Assembly (NCBI GenBank): GCA_031551125.1
Contig: JAVBOB010000001.1
Coordinates: 124,001-188,000, forward strand
From: JAIRNF01 sp031551125
Lineage (GTDB): Bacteria > Bacteroidota > Bacteroidia > Bacteroidales > UBA932
DNA: 64,000 nucleotides
Direction of reading: 5' to 3'
The notes under the pieces were generated by a model that worked only from the letters and a program-made list of their open reading frames with translations, did no database searches and was not told the origin of the DNA. A program made the position numbers and the translations under genes. Shown one piece after another: positions 49,865-57,287 of this stretch; position 1 is the first letter of the stretch, and every line of letters begins with the position of its first letter.

Positions 49865-50164
49865 ATGAAAAAAGAAAAATACAACTCGTTAGCCTTAGGG
49901 CTAGTCATAGCTATACTACTACCCTTACTTGTGTTTGCATGTGTTTACCTGTTTCACTACAAAAATATACCGGCCTATCAGGTGTTGGGATTAAAAGCGT
50001 TTATACAGACAAACGGTTCAAAAATACTCAGCCTGTGCGCCATTGTTAACCTTGCTCCCTTCTATCTTTTTCTGCAAACCGAACGAATGAGGTCGGTACG
50101 TGGCGTTGTATTCGGAACTTTAACCGTAGGGGTGTTGGTATTTTTACTATTTTTACTTGGCTAA
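49865..50164 (+). CDS. Small membrane protein upstream of lpxB
   Basis: The 99-residue protein has three predicted helices (ALGLVIAILLPLLVFACVYL, ILSLCAIVNLAPFYLFL, GVVFGTLTVGVLVFLLFLLG) with short charged ends (MKKEKYN, QTERMRSVR). I do not recognise the family. It begins right after a long inverted repeat and precedes lpxB by 78 bp, a position similar to small membrane proteins found near lpxB in related genomes. That supports it being a real gene but not a function. Confidence 0.7.
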   Translation: MKKEKYNSLALGLVIAILLPLLVFACVYLFHYKNIPAYQVLGLKAFIQTNGSKILSLCAIVNLAPFYLFLQTERMRSVRGVVFGTLTVGVLVFLLFLLG

Positions 50165-50242
50165 AATATAGGTTGAGGTTTATTCTACTGCTTTCTGCAT
50201 TGGTTCGACTTTAAATGGCTGCGATAAAAATTCTCAATTATA

Positions 50243-51376
50243 ATGAAATACTATATCATAGCAGGCGAAGCTTCCGGTGATTTACACGGTTCAAATCTGA
50301 TGAAGGGTTTGAAGGAGGTTGACCCGCAGGCCGAGTTTCGTTTTTGGGGCGGAGACCTTATGCTGGAGCAGGGAGGTACGCTGGTAAAGCACTACAAGGA
50401 TACGGCTATCATAGGATTTTTTGAGGTGGTAAAACAGCTGAATACTATCACCAAAAACATACGGATGTGCAAGGCTGATGTGTTAGCCTATAAACCCGAT
50501 GTGTTGATACTTATAGACTATCCGGGCTTTAACTTTCGTATAGCAGAGCATGCACACAAGCATGGCGTAAAGGTGTTTTACTACATTGCCCCCAAGGTGT
50601 GGGCGTGGAAGGAGTCTCGCGTAAAGCGCCTGCAAAAGTTTGTAGATAAGCTGTTCATCATATTCCCGTTCGAGATAGAATACTTTAAACGCTGGGGTAT
50701 TAATGCCCGCTACGAGGGTAATCCGCTGGTTGATTCGATAGGTGATAAGCTGGCTGCAAAAGCTACTTTTGCCGAATTTACGAGTAAGAATAAGCTGCCC
50801 GAAAAACCGATTGTGGCTATACTGGCAGGTAGTCGTAAACAAGAGGTGGCATATATTATGCCTCGTGTAAAACGGCTGGTGGCGGAGTTTCCTACCCATC
50901 AGTTTGTGCTGGCTGCTGCCCCTTCTCTTGATAAAGAGTTCTACGATAAATATGTCAGTTCTTCTGATAACATAGCGGTTGTGTACGGTCAAACATACGA
51001 TGCGCTTATGCAGGCCGATGCTGCTATTGTTGCATCAGGAACGGCAACGCTCGAAACGGCCTTGCTTGGTACTCCGCAAGTGGTGTGCTACGGTGGAAGT
51101 GAAATTTCGTACCAAATAGCCAAGCATTTGGTGAAGGTGAAATACATATCATTGGTAAATATTATAATGGATAGCCCTGTTGTAAAGGAGCTGATACAGC
51201 ATGATATGTCATTCGATAAAATGAAAGCGGAGCTAAGCGCGTTGCTTTCTGATGAGGGCTATCGTAACGCTCAGCTGCAAGCGTACCATAAGCTGCAAGG
51301 CATGTTAGGCGAACGTGGTTCGTCGGCACGTGTAGCCAAAGCCATGATTGAGGAATTGAAGGCAATGCAGGGTTAA
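50243..51376 (+). CDS. lpxB: Lipid-A-disaccharide synthase
   Basis: The 377-residue GT19 glycosyltransferase joins UDP-2,3-diacylglucosamine with lipid X to form the lipid A disaccharide. It opens with the signature MKYYIIAGEASGDLHGSNLM, followed by RFWGGDLMLEQGG, ADVLILIDYPGFNFRIA and YIAPKVWAWKESRVKRLQKF. The C-terminal domain has VAILAGSRKQEVAYIMP and AIVASGTATLETALLGTPQV. Length is normal. It fits with kdsD, lptB and the LpxL-like acyltransferase in the same window. Confidence 0.96.
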   Translation: MKYYIIAGEASGDLHGSNLMKGLKEVDPQAEFRFWGGDLMLEQGGTLVKHYKDTAIIGFFEVVKQLNTITKNIRMCKADVLAYKPDVLILIDYPGFNFRIAEHAHKHGVKVFYYIAPKVWAWKESRVKRLQKFVDKLFIIFPFEIEYFKRWGINARYEGNPLVDSIGDKLAAKATFAEFTSKNKLPEKPIVAILAGSRKQEVAYIMPRVKRLVAEFPTHQFVLAAAPSLDKEFYDKYVSSSDNIAVVYGQTYDALMQADAAIVASGTATLETALLGTPQVVCYGGSEISYQIAKHLVKVKYISLVNIIMDSPVVKELIQHDMSFDKMKAELSALLSDEGYRNAQLQAYHKLQGMLGERGSSARVAKAMIEELKAMQG

Positions 51377-51471
51377 ATGATTGGTATGTTAGTAATATTA
51401 AGTTATGCGTTAAGGTATAATGGATAAGATTGTTCGGAAAAGTTATAGTTGAGCGAGTGATGTAATGATAT

Positions 51472-52109
51472 GCTCTGAAAGAGCATAAGCAAATAGCATA
51501 GGGCAACGCCCTATGAAAATGAAAAAGTGAAAAATATAAGCCCTGTAGGGGCGTAAGCAAAAAGCAGCAATGCCCCAATCGCTATCAAAGATATACGTCC
51601 ATCTTACGTTCAGCACCAAAGAACGTTACCCGTTCATTGATGACTATATCAAGGAGAAGTTGTGGGAGTATATTGGTGGTATTTGTAAGGGGTTGGAATG
51701 TTATCCGGTACAAGTTGGAGGATTTAAAGACCATATTCATGTGCTTTGTCAGCTATCAAAGAAAATTGCGCAAGTAAGGTTGGTAGAGGAGGTGAAGAAG
51801 CAATCATCCAAATGGATGAAAACAGTAAGCGAAAAATATTCATCTTTTTATTGGCAGGATGGTTATGGAATATTCTCGGTGAATCCTTCGGAAGTTGACA
51901 AAGTAGTAGCATATATTAAAAGCCAGGAGGAGCACCATAGCAAGCGAACATTTAAGGAAGAGCTGGTGGCGTTTTTAAAAAAGTATGGAATAGAATATGA
52001 CGAACGTTACCTTTGGGATTAGGCTTACGCCCTTTCAGGGCTTAGGTTTTGGTTGTGTATAGCCAACATAGGGCGATGCCCTATGCTACTGCTTGTGCTC
52101 TTTCAGAGC
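51472..52109. mobile_element. IS200-like / REP-associated transposase unit with mirrored three-hairpin ends
   Basis: The 638-bp unit has the TnpA-like gene in the middle and three hairpins on each side in mirror order. Outermost: GCTCTGAAAGAGC (51472-51484) and its exact reverse complement (52097-52109). Second: CATAGGGCAACGCCCTATG (51497-51515) and CATAGGGCGATGCCCTATG (52067-52085), one base from exact complement. Innermost: GCCCTGTAGGGGC followed by GTAAGC (51540-51558), and GCTTAC followed by GCCCTTTCAGGGC (52023-52041). IS200/IS605-type single-strand transposases recognise such subterminal hairpins. No target duplication is expected for this family. Confidence 0.85.
51570..52022 (+). CDS. 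IS200-like Y1 transposase (TnpA/RAYT type)
   Basis: The 150-residue HUH endonuclease has the HUH motif in GGFKDHIHVLCQLS (His55, His57) and the single catalytic Tyr at about 115 in KVVAYIKSQEEHHSK, with a Gln and the closing helix carrying FKEELVAFLKKYGIEYDERY. YVHLTFSTKER at the start is typical of transposase IS200-like (Y1_Tnp) proteins. Length is as expected for TnpA. Both His and the Tyr are present, so it could be active. It has no partner tnpB. The hairpins on both sides make it look like a REP-associated or IS200-type unit. Confidence 0.92.
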   Translation: MPQSLSKIYVHLTFSTKERYPFIDDYIKEKLWEYIGGICKGLECYPVQVGGFKDHIHVLCQLSKKIAQVRLVEEVKKQSSKWMKTVSEKYSSFYWQDGYGIFSVNPSEVDKVVAYIKSQEEHHSKRTFKEELVAFLKKYGIEYDERYLWD

Positions 52110-52219
52110 AAATTTATACAATGTAAGCTTGTATTTTCAAATAAGAATTTCTAGTTAATAGTAACTTCATGCTGAATTGTAATCATCAATAAAAAAATAA
52201 ACAATATTCAATTATATCA

Positions 52220-52951
52220 ATGTACAGCGTATTTAGTAAAGAAATATCGGCGTTCTTTTCGTCACTTACGGGATACATAACCGTAACCATATTTCTCTTT
52301 GCCATAGCGTGGTTTATGTGGCTTAGCCCGGGCGATTTAAACGTGCTCGATAGCGGTTATGCCAATATTGATACGCTATTTTTCATAGCGCCTTGGGTAT
52401 TTCTGTTTTTAGTTCCCGCCGCTACCATGCGCAGCTTTTCGGAAGAAAAACGTTTGGGTACGCTGGAGCTACTACTCACTCGTCCCATTACAGATTGGCA
52501 GCTGGTGCTGGGAAAATACTTAGCTGCTGTTGTTCTTATCTTACTATCACTGCTACCCTGCTTAATCTTTTTAGAGAGCGTTTATCACCTTGCCGACCCT
52601 GTTGGAAATGTTGATATGGGCGGATTTTGGGGCTCATTTATAGGTTTATTCTTATTGGCTTCCTGTTACGCGGCGGTTGGTGTTTTCGCTTCGGCTATTA
52701 CCGAAAATCAGCTGGTGGCCTTTATTTTGGCCGCAACCTTTTGCTTTGTGTTGCTAATTGGCTTCGACGGGTTGTCGGAACTTCCGTTGTTCAAATCAAT
52801 TGACAGACAAGTGCAGCTGCTGGGTATAAATGAGCATTACAAATCTATCCGGCGAGGAATTATTGATTCGCGTGACGTGCTGTACTTTTTAAGTGTGGCT
52901 ACTGTTTTTCTGTCGGCTACCGTGTTGAAACTTCAATCGAGAGGGAGGTAG
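52220..52951 (+). CDS. gldF: Gliding-associated ABC transporter permease GldF
   Basis: The 243-residue ABC-2-type permease has six helices (TVTIFLFAIAWFMWL, FFIAPWVFLFLVPAATMRSF, LAAVVLILLSLLPCLIFLES, FIGLFLLASCYAAVGVFASA, FILAATFCFVLLIGFDGLSE and VLYFLSVATVFLSATVLKL). The motif PAATMRSFSEEKRLGTLELL and LTRPITDWQLVLGKYL is typical of the GldF/ABC2 family. In Flavobacterium it works with GldA and GldG, needed for gliding; in other Bacteroidota the pair occurs without proven gliding. gldG follows 4 bp downstream. No gldA is in the window. Confidence 0.92.
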   Translation: MYSVFSKEISAFFSSLTGYITVTIFLFAIAWFMWLSPGDLNVLDSGYANIDTLFFIAPWVFLFLVPAATMRSFSEEKRLGTLELLLTRPITDWQLVLGKYLAAVVLILLSLLPCLIFLESVYHLADPVGNVDMGGFWGSFIGLFLLASCYAAVGVFASAITENQLVAFILAATFCFVLLIGFDGLSELPLFKSIDRQVQLLGINEHYKSIRRGIIDSRDVLYFLSVATVFLSATVLKLQSRGR

Positions 52952-52955
52952 CATC

Positions 52956-54647
52956 ATGGCACAAAAACGCAACAAATATACCCTATACTTCTTTGGCGGA
53001 TTAGTAGTTATACTGCTGCTTAACCTCGTTATGCAGCACTGGTTCTTTCGCATAGACCTTACGTCAGATAAGCGATACACGCTATCGAAAGTTAGTAAGC
53101 AAACAATGGAATCGCTGGATGATATTGTTTTCATTCGTGTGTATCTTGATGGTGATATGCCGATAAGCCTGAAGAAGCTAAAACAATCACTTATTGAAAC
53201 GCTAGATGAGCTTAGCGTCTATGCTAACGGACATCTGCAATACCAGCTTATCAATCCTTTTGAGGGCTCGGAGGAAAAGCAGCAGGCGATGTATAAAGAC
53301 CTATACTCAAAGGGCTTGATGTCAATATTGGTAGAAGATAGCGATGGCAAGGGGGCTGTATCTCAACGTGCGCTGTTTCCGGGCGCTATTCTCAGCTACG
53401 GCGACCGTGAGAAGGCCATTAACTTCATCAACAGTAACCCCTCCATGAGTGAGGATGAAAATATATCAGCGGCTATACAGAATGTAGAGTTTGAGCTAGT
53501 ATCGGCCATAGCCCTTACGGCACGTAAGGAAAAACCGCGTATTGCCTTTATAGATGGACATGGCGAGTTTGATATGTACGAAGTAGGAGATATTACGCTG
53601 GAGCTATCTCAATACTACGCTATTGATAGAGTAGGGCTGGAGGGCAATGTTGGTGAGCTGGACAATTATGCGGCGGTAGTGGTGGCAAGACCGCTTGAGA
53701 CATGGAAGGAGGCGGATAAGCTGGTGCTAGACCAGTACCTGATGAACGGCGGTAGTGTAGCGTGGTTTATTGATGAGGTAAAGGTAGATCAGGATAGCCT
53801 TGCACAAGGCAATTGGACCTTTGGTTCCATTGTTCAGCATGGGTTGGACGACCAGCTGTTTACCTACGGTGTTCGCATAAACCCTAACGTAGTTCAGGAT
53901 TTGTACTGTGTACAGCAACCGATTGGTGTTTCCGTTGGCGGAGGAGAGATGGAATTTAAGCCGCATCCGTGGTACTACAGCCCTTTGCTTATGCCGCCTT
54001 ACGATAATCCTATTACAAAAAACTTAAACCTTATCAGAGCGCAATATCCCAGCTCCATAGATTTAGTAGGCAGAGACAGCTTGCGAAAAACAGTACTACT
54101 TGCCTCATCGGAGTATTCACGGGTGCTAAAGGCTCCGCTAATGATTTCGCTCAGCCAAACAGCAGAAGAGGTAACGGAGAATGATTTCGATAAGTCGGAC
54201 GAACCTATAGCTGTATTGGTGGAAGGACAGCTTAAATCGGTATTTGTAAACCGACCGCTTACGCACTATAATAACGGCAATTCTTTCGATTTTAAGGCTG
54301 AGAGCAAACCTGCAAAAATGGTAGTGGTAGCCGATGCCGATATTATTCGTAACGATGTTCGCCGACGTGCAACGGGTACAAGCATTGAGCCGCTGGGCTT
54401 TGATAGGTATGCGAAACAAACGTTCGGTAATAAAATGCTGGTAAAAAACATTATGCTTTACCTTACCAACGATAACGAGCTGCTTAACATTCGAAAAAAA
54501 GATTTTACACTTCGCTTGCTTAATAAATCAAAAGTAGCCAATAATCGTAATCAGCTGGTTGCATTGAACGTTGGACTCCCCATTTTGTTAGTGTTAGTGG
54601 CGGCTGTATTTTTCATTTGGTATCGCAAGCGGAAGTACACGAAGTAG
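52956..54647 (+). CDS. gldG: Gliding-associated ABC transporter substrate-binding protein GldG
   Basis: The 563-residue partner of GldF has a helix near the N terminus (LYFFGGLVVILLLNLVMQHW), a large periplasmic ABC_transp_aux domain (with FRIDLTSDKRYTLSKVSKQT, ISAAIQNVEFELVSAIALTA, KPRIAFIDGHGEFDMYEVGD and DQYLMNGGSVAWFIDEVKVD), and a C-terminal helix (LVALNVGLPILLVLVAAVFF) followed by a basic tail. Spacing of 4 bp after gldF implies coupled expression. Its architecture (N-terminal and C-terminal anchors) is typical. Confidence 0.92.
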   Translation: MAQKRNKYTLYFFGGLVVILLLNLVMQHWFFRIDLTSDKRYTLSKVSKQTMESLDDIVFIRVYLDGDMPISLKKLKQSLIETLDELSVYANGHLQYQLINPFEGSEEKQQAMYKDLYSKGLMSILVEDSDGKGAVSQRALFPGAILSYGDREKAINFINSNPSMSEDENISAAIQNVEFELVSAIALTARKEKPRIAFIDGHGEFDMYEVGDITLELSQYYAIDRVGLEGNVGELDNYAAVVVARPLETWKEADKLVLDQYLMNGGSVAWFIDEVKVDQDSLAQGNWTFGSIVQHGLDDQLFTYGVRINPNVVQDLYCVQQPIGVSVGGGEMEFKPHPWYYSPLLMPPYDNPITKNLNLIRAQYPSSIDLVGRDSLRKTVLLASSEYSRVLKAPLMISLSQTAEEVTENDFDKSDEPIAVLVEGQLKSVFVNRPLTHYNNGNSFDFKAESKPAKMVVVADADIIRNDVRRRATGTSIEPLGFDRYAKQTFGNKMLVKNIMLYLTNDNELLNIRKKDFTLRLLNKSKVANNRNQLVALNVGLPILLVLVAAVFFIWYRKRKYTK

Positions 54648-54748
54648 AAAGTTCTACAAGCCTCCCTCTAGCTCCCTCCTTTGGAGGGAGGACGGGCTAC
54701 GACGATACACGTACCACAAGATAGAAGTAGAATTGATAATTTTCATTG

Positions 54749-54768
54749 CCGTCGGTTTTAACCGACGG
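54749..54768. repeat. Short hairpin CGTCGGTT-TTAA-CCGACG
   Basis: CCGTCGGTTTTAACCGACGG forms a hairpin just before the dehydrogenase gene and resembles the type of small palindromes left by REP-associated or IS200-type elements. It could also be a terminator for gldFG, although no T-run follows. Confidence 0.45.
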
Positions 54769-54783
54769 ATAAAATGTTGTATT

Positions 54784-55554
54784 ATGAAAAAAGTTATCAT
54801 AATCGGGGCAACGTCGGGTATAGGGAAAGCCTTGGCGGAGCTATACCACTCAAAGGGGTGTATAGTAGGCGTAACAGGACGAAGAACGGTACTGCTTGAA
54901 GAGCTGAAAGAAAAACACCCGAATATTCACACCAAAGCTTTTGATGTTCTTTCACCGGATAGCACACATCAGCTGCAAAGCCTGATTGATGAAATGGGCG
55001 GACTAGATGTAGCGGTTATCAGCTCAGGCATCGGAAAAATAAATACTTCGTTGGATTGGGGGGTGGAGAATGACATAGCGCAAACCAACGTGCTTGGATT
55101 TACCCGCATGGCCGATTTTTTGTTCAGCTACTTTGAAGCCAAAGGACATGGGCACTTAGCCGCCATCAGCTCTATTGCCTCAGTTCGGGGCATAGACCTT
55201 TGTCCCGCTTATTCGGCGTCTAAAGCATACGTATCAGTTTACCTTGAGGCCTTGAGGCGAAAGGTTAAGCAGGAAAAGCTGAAGGGTGTACGTGTAAGCA
55301 CTATTATTCCCGGATTTATAGATACACCGCTACTTAGCAAAGATACCCCAACGTTCTGGAAGGCCGATGTGCAAACGGCTGTAAAGCAAATATACAGCAG
55401 CTTACAGCGAAAGCGCCGTAAGATATACGTTACCCGTCGCTGGCGGTGGGTGGCCATGTTTTTACGAGTAGTGCCAAGCGCTATTTATGAGCGAGTACCT
55501 GTGGGCGGTAAAAAGACGCACGATACACGTATCAAGACACACGACAAAAGATAA
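54784..55554 (+). CDS. Short-chain dehydrogenase/reductase (SDR) with repeat-derived C-terminal tail
   Basis: The 256-residue oxidoreductase has the Rossmann motif KVIIIGATSGIGKALAELY (TGxxxGIG-like, residues 3-21), AVISSGIGKINTSL (NNAG-like position), LAAISSIASVRGI (catalytic Ser) and YSASKAYVSVYLEALRRKV (YxxxK catalytic pair). Substrate is unknown. The start MKKV at 54784 is chosen because the frame upstream runs through a hairpin. The last ~16 residues (GGKKTHDTRIKTHDKR) are encoded by DNA similar to the intergenic repeat near 29317 (CACGTATCAAGATGCACGAC), so the normal C terminus may have been replaced or extended by a repeat insertion. Confidence 0.87.
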   Translation: MKKVIIIGATSGIGKALAELYHSKGCIVGVTGRRTVLLEELKEKHPNIHTKAFDVLSPDSTHQLQSLIDEMGGLDVAVISSGIGKINTSLDWGVENDIAQTNVLGFTRMADFLFSYFEAKGHGHLAAISSIASVRGIDLCPAYSASKAYVSVYLEALRRKVKQEKLKGVRVSTIIPGFIDTPLLSKDTPTFWKADVQTAVKQIYSSLQRKRRKIYVTRRWRWVAMFLRVVPSAIYERVPVGGKKTHDTRIKTHDKR

Positions 55555-55860
55555 TGCTACGCGCTGAAAGCGCAGTTTATTTACCTTCGGTGAGCTCGTA
55601 AACTCGGTTCAGCCCGATGGCAAAGCGTAGCGACACCTCGGGAACCTAGCGTTATATCAAGGTTGCGTCCTGAAGGGGCAGCTTAAGTTGCCCTTTCAGG
55701 ACGATGTTTGTGTTGCTTGATTTGTCTTTTCCCGGGGCGTTGCCGTTGGGCTGAAATAAGTTAGCCTTTCAGGCTGAAGGGCATAGTTTGAATAAGGTAT
55801 AAAATTCATTAGCTATTCTCGTTTTCTATCAATCCCCGATAATTGCTACTTTTGCCTCGC
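55555..55860. other. 306-bp gap with hairpins resembling transposase-unit ends
   Basis: CGTCCTGAAGGGGCA (55666-55680) pairs with TGCCCTTTCAGGACG (55689-55703), and AGCCTTTCAGGCT (55763-55775) is another palindrome. CCCGGGGCGTTGCC (55731) is between. The words CCTTTCAGG and GCCCT match the hairpins of the transposase unit at 52.0 kb. No ORF is credible. A -7 box for mtaB is at the right end. Confidence 0.6.
55847..55854 (+). promoter_or_regulatory. -7 promoter box of mtaB, probably a very short or absent leader
   Basis: TACTTTTG fits TAnnTTTG and ends 6 bp before the ATG at 55861. With the usual 5-8 bp from this box to the transcription start, the mRNA would begin at or next to the start codon. 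A TTTT at 55822-55825 is near the -33 position (21-bp spacer). Confidence 0.45.
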
Positions 55861-57168
55861 ATGAAAAATGAGAATAAAACAGTAGCTTTTTATACGTTGG
55901 GTTGTAAGCTCAACTTTTCGGAAACGTCAACGCTTGCACGTGCCTTTACCGATAGCGGGTTCACCGTTGTTCCGGCATCGCAATCGGCAGATGTTTACCT
56001 TATCAATACCTGTTCGGTTACGGAGCAGGCCGATAAGAAGTGCAGGCAGGCCATCCGTAAGTTTATTAACCAATCTCCGCAAGCTATTATTGCCGTTACC
56101 GGATGCTACGCTCAGCTGAAACCTGAGGCTATTGCTGCTATTGATGGTGTTGACCTTGTGGTGGGGGCCGATTTGAAGGGTAATGTGGTGGAGCTGGTAA
56201 ACAACGTTCGCGAGAAGGGTAACGCGCGAATTTTTTCATGCGAAATAAATGAAGTTGACAGCTTCTTCCCCGCCTTTTCATCAGGCGACCGTACACGTTC
56301 TTTTCTGAAAGTGCAGGATGGTTGCGACTACAAGTGCTCATACTGCACCATTCCGTTAGCACGCGGACATAGCCGTAACATTCCTATAGCCGATATTGTG
56401 CGTGAGGCAGAACAAATTGCTGCTTCGGGAATTAAAGAGGTAGTTCTTACCGGTGTAAACATTGGCGATTTTGGCAAAACAACCGGAGAAAATTTCTTTG
56501 ATTTGCTGAAAGCGTTGAACAGCGTTAGCGGTATTGAGCGCTATCGTATATCATCTATTGAGCCCAATCTGCTTACCGATGCAATGGTTGAATACATTGC
56601 CGCTTCGCCTAAGTTCTTACCACACTTCCATATCCCTTTGCAGTCGGGCAGCAACCGCATACTTGGCCTAATGCGTAGGCGGTATAAGCGGGAAGTGTTC
56701 GCTTCTCGTTTAGAAACCATACGTTCTTTTATGCCCGATGCTTTTATTGGCGTTGACGTTATAGTAGGTTTTCCGGGTGAAACAGATGAGGATTTTGAAG
56801 ACGAATACCGTTTCTTAGAACAGCTACACCCATCTTTTCTACACATATTTCCTTACTCCGAGCGTACCGATACGGCAACCGTTGGCATGGAAGGCAAGCT
56901 AAGCCCCGCTGTAATTTCGGCAAGAGTTGAACGCCTTAACGAGTTATGTAAGCGGTTACATGCTGATTTTTACCAACGTAACGTAGGAAAAACAGCCAAC
57001 GTACTGTTTGAAAATACGCGAAAAAGCGGTATGATGTTCGGCTTTACCGAAAATTACCTGAAGGTGGAGGTTCCATACCAACAACGACTGGGAGGAGAGG
57101 TTGTTTCTGTACAGCTTGTCGAAATTTCGTCTAACGGAAATATAAAAGGCGAACTGATGAACTTTTGA
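55861..57168 (+). CDS. mtaB: tRNA t6A37 methylthiotransferase MtaB
   Basis: The 435-residue radical SAM enzyme converts t6A37 to ms2t6A37 in tRNAs. Three domains are clear. The UPF0004/MTTase N-terminal domain has its three Cys (TLGCKLNFSETST, NTCSVTEQADKK, VTGCYAQLKPEAI). The radical SAM domain has LKVQDGCDYKCSYCTIPLAR (CxxxCxxC, about residues 148-167) and IDVIVGFPGETDEDFEDEY-like sequence. A TRAM-like C-terminal domain is at about 365-435. The RKSG-type and LARGHSR features favour MtaB over MiaB or RimO. It has its own promoter-like box. Confidence 0.93.
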   Translation: MKNENKTVAFYTLGCKLNFSETSTLARAFTDSGFTVVPASQSADVYLINTCSVTEQADKKCRQAIRKFINQSPQAIIAVTGCYAQLKPEAIAAIDGVDLVVGADLKGNVVELVNNVREKGNARIFSCEINEVDSFFPAFSSGDRTRSFLKVQDGCDYKCSYCTIPLARGHSRNIPIADIVREAEQIAASGIKEVVLTGVNIGDFGKTTGENFFDLLKALNSVSGIERYRISSIEPNLLTDAMVEYIAASPKFLPHFHIPLQSGSNRILGLMRRRYKREVFASRLETIRSFMPDAFIGVDVIVGFPGETDEDFEDEYRFLEQLHPSFLHIFPYSERTDTATVGMEGKLSPAVISARVERLNELCKRLHADFYQRNVGKTANVLFENTRKSGMMFGFTENYLKVEVPYQQRLGGEVVSVQLVEISSNGNIKGELMNF

Positions 57169-57287
57169 CGGTTTGGCGTTGTTTGTTTTCTACACTTTAA
57201 AACCTATCTTTACTTTTTGTTTTGCATTTGATAGTTCAAATGGGAACCTTCTATTAATTCAGCGAGTAATAATTAAAACATATAACA

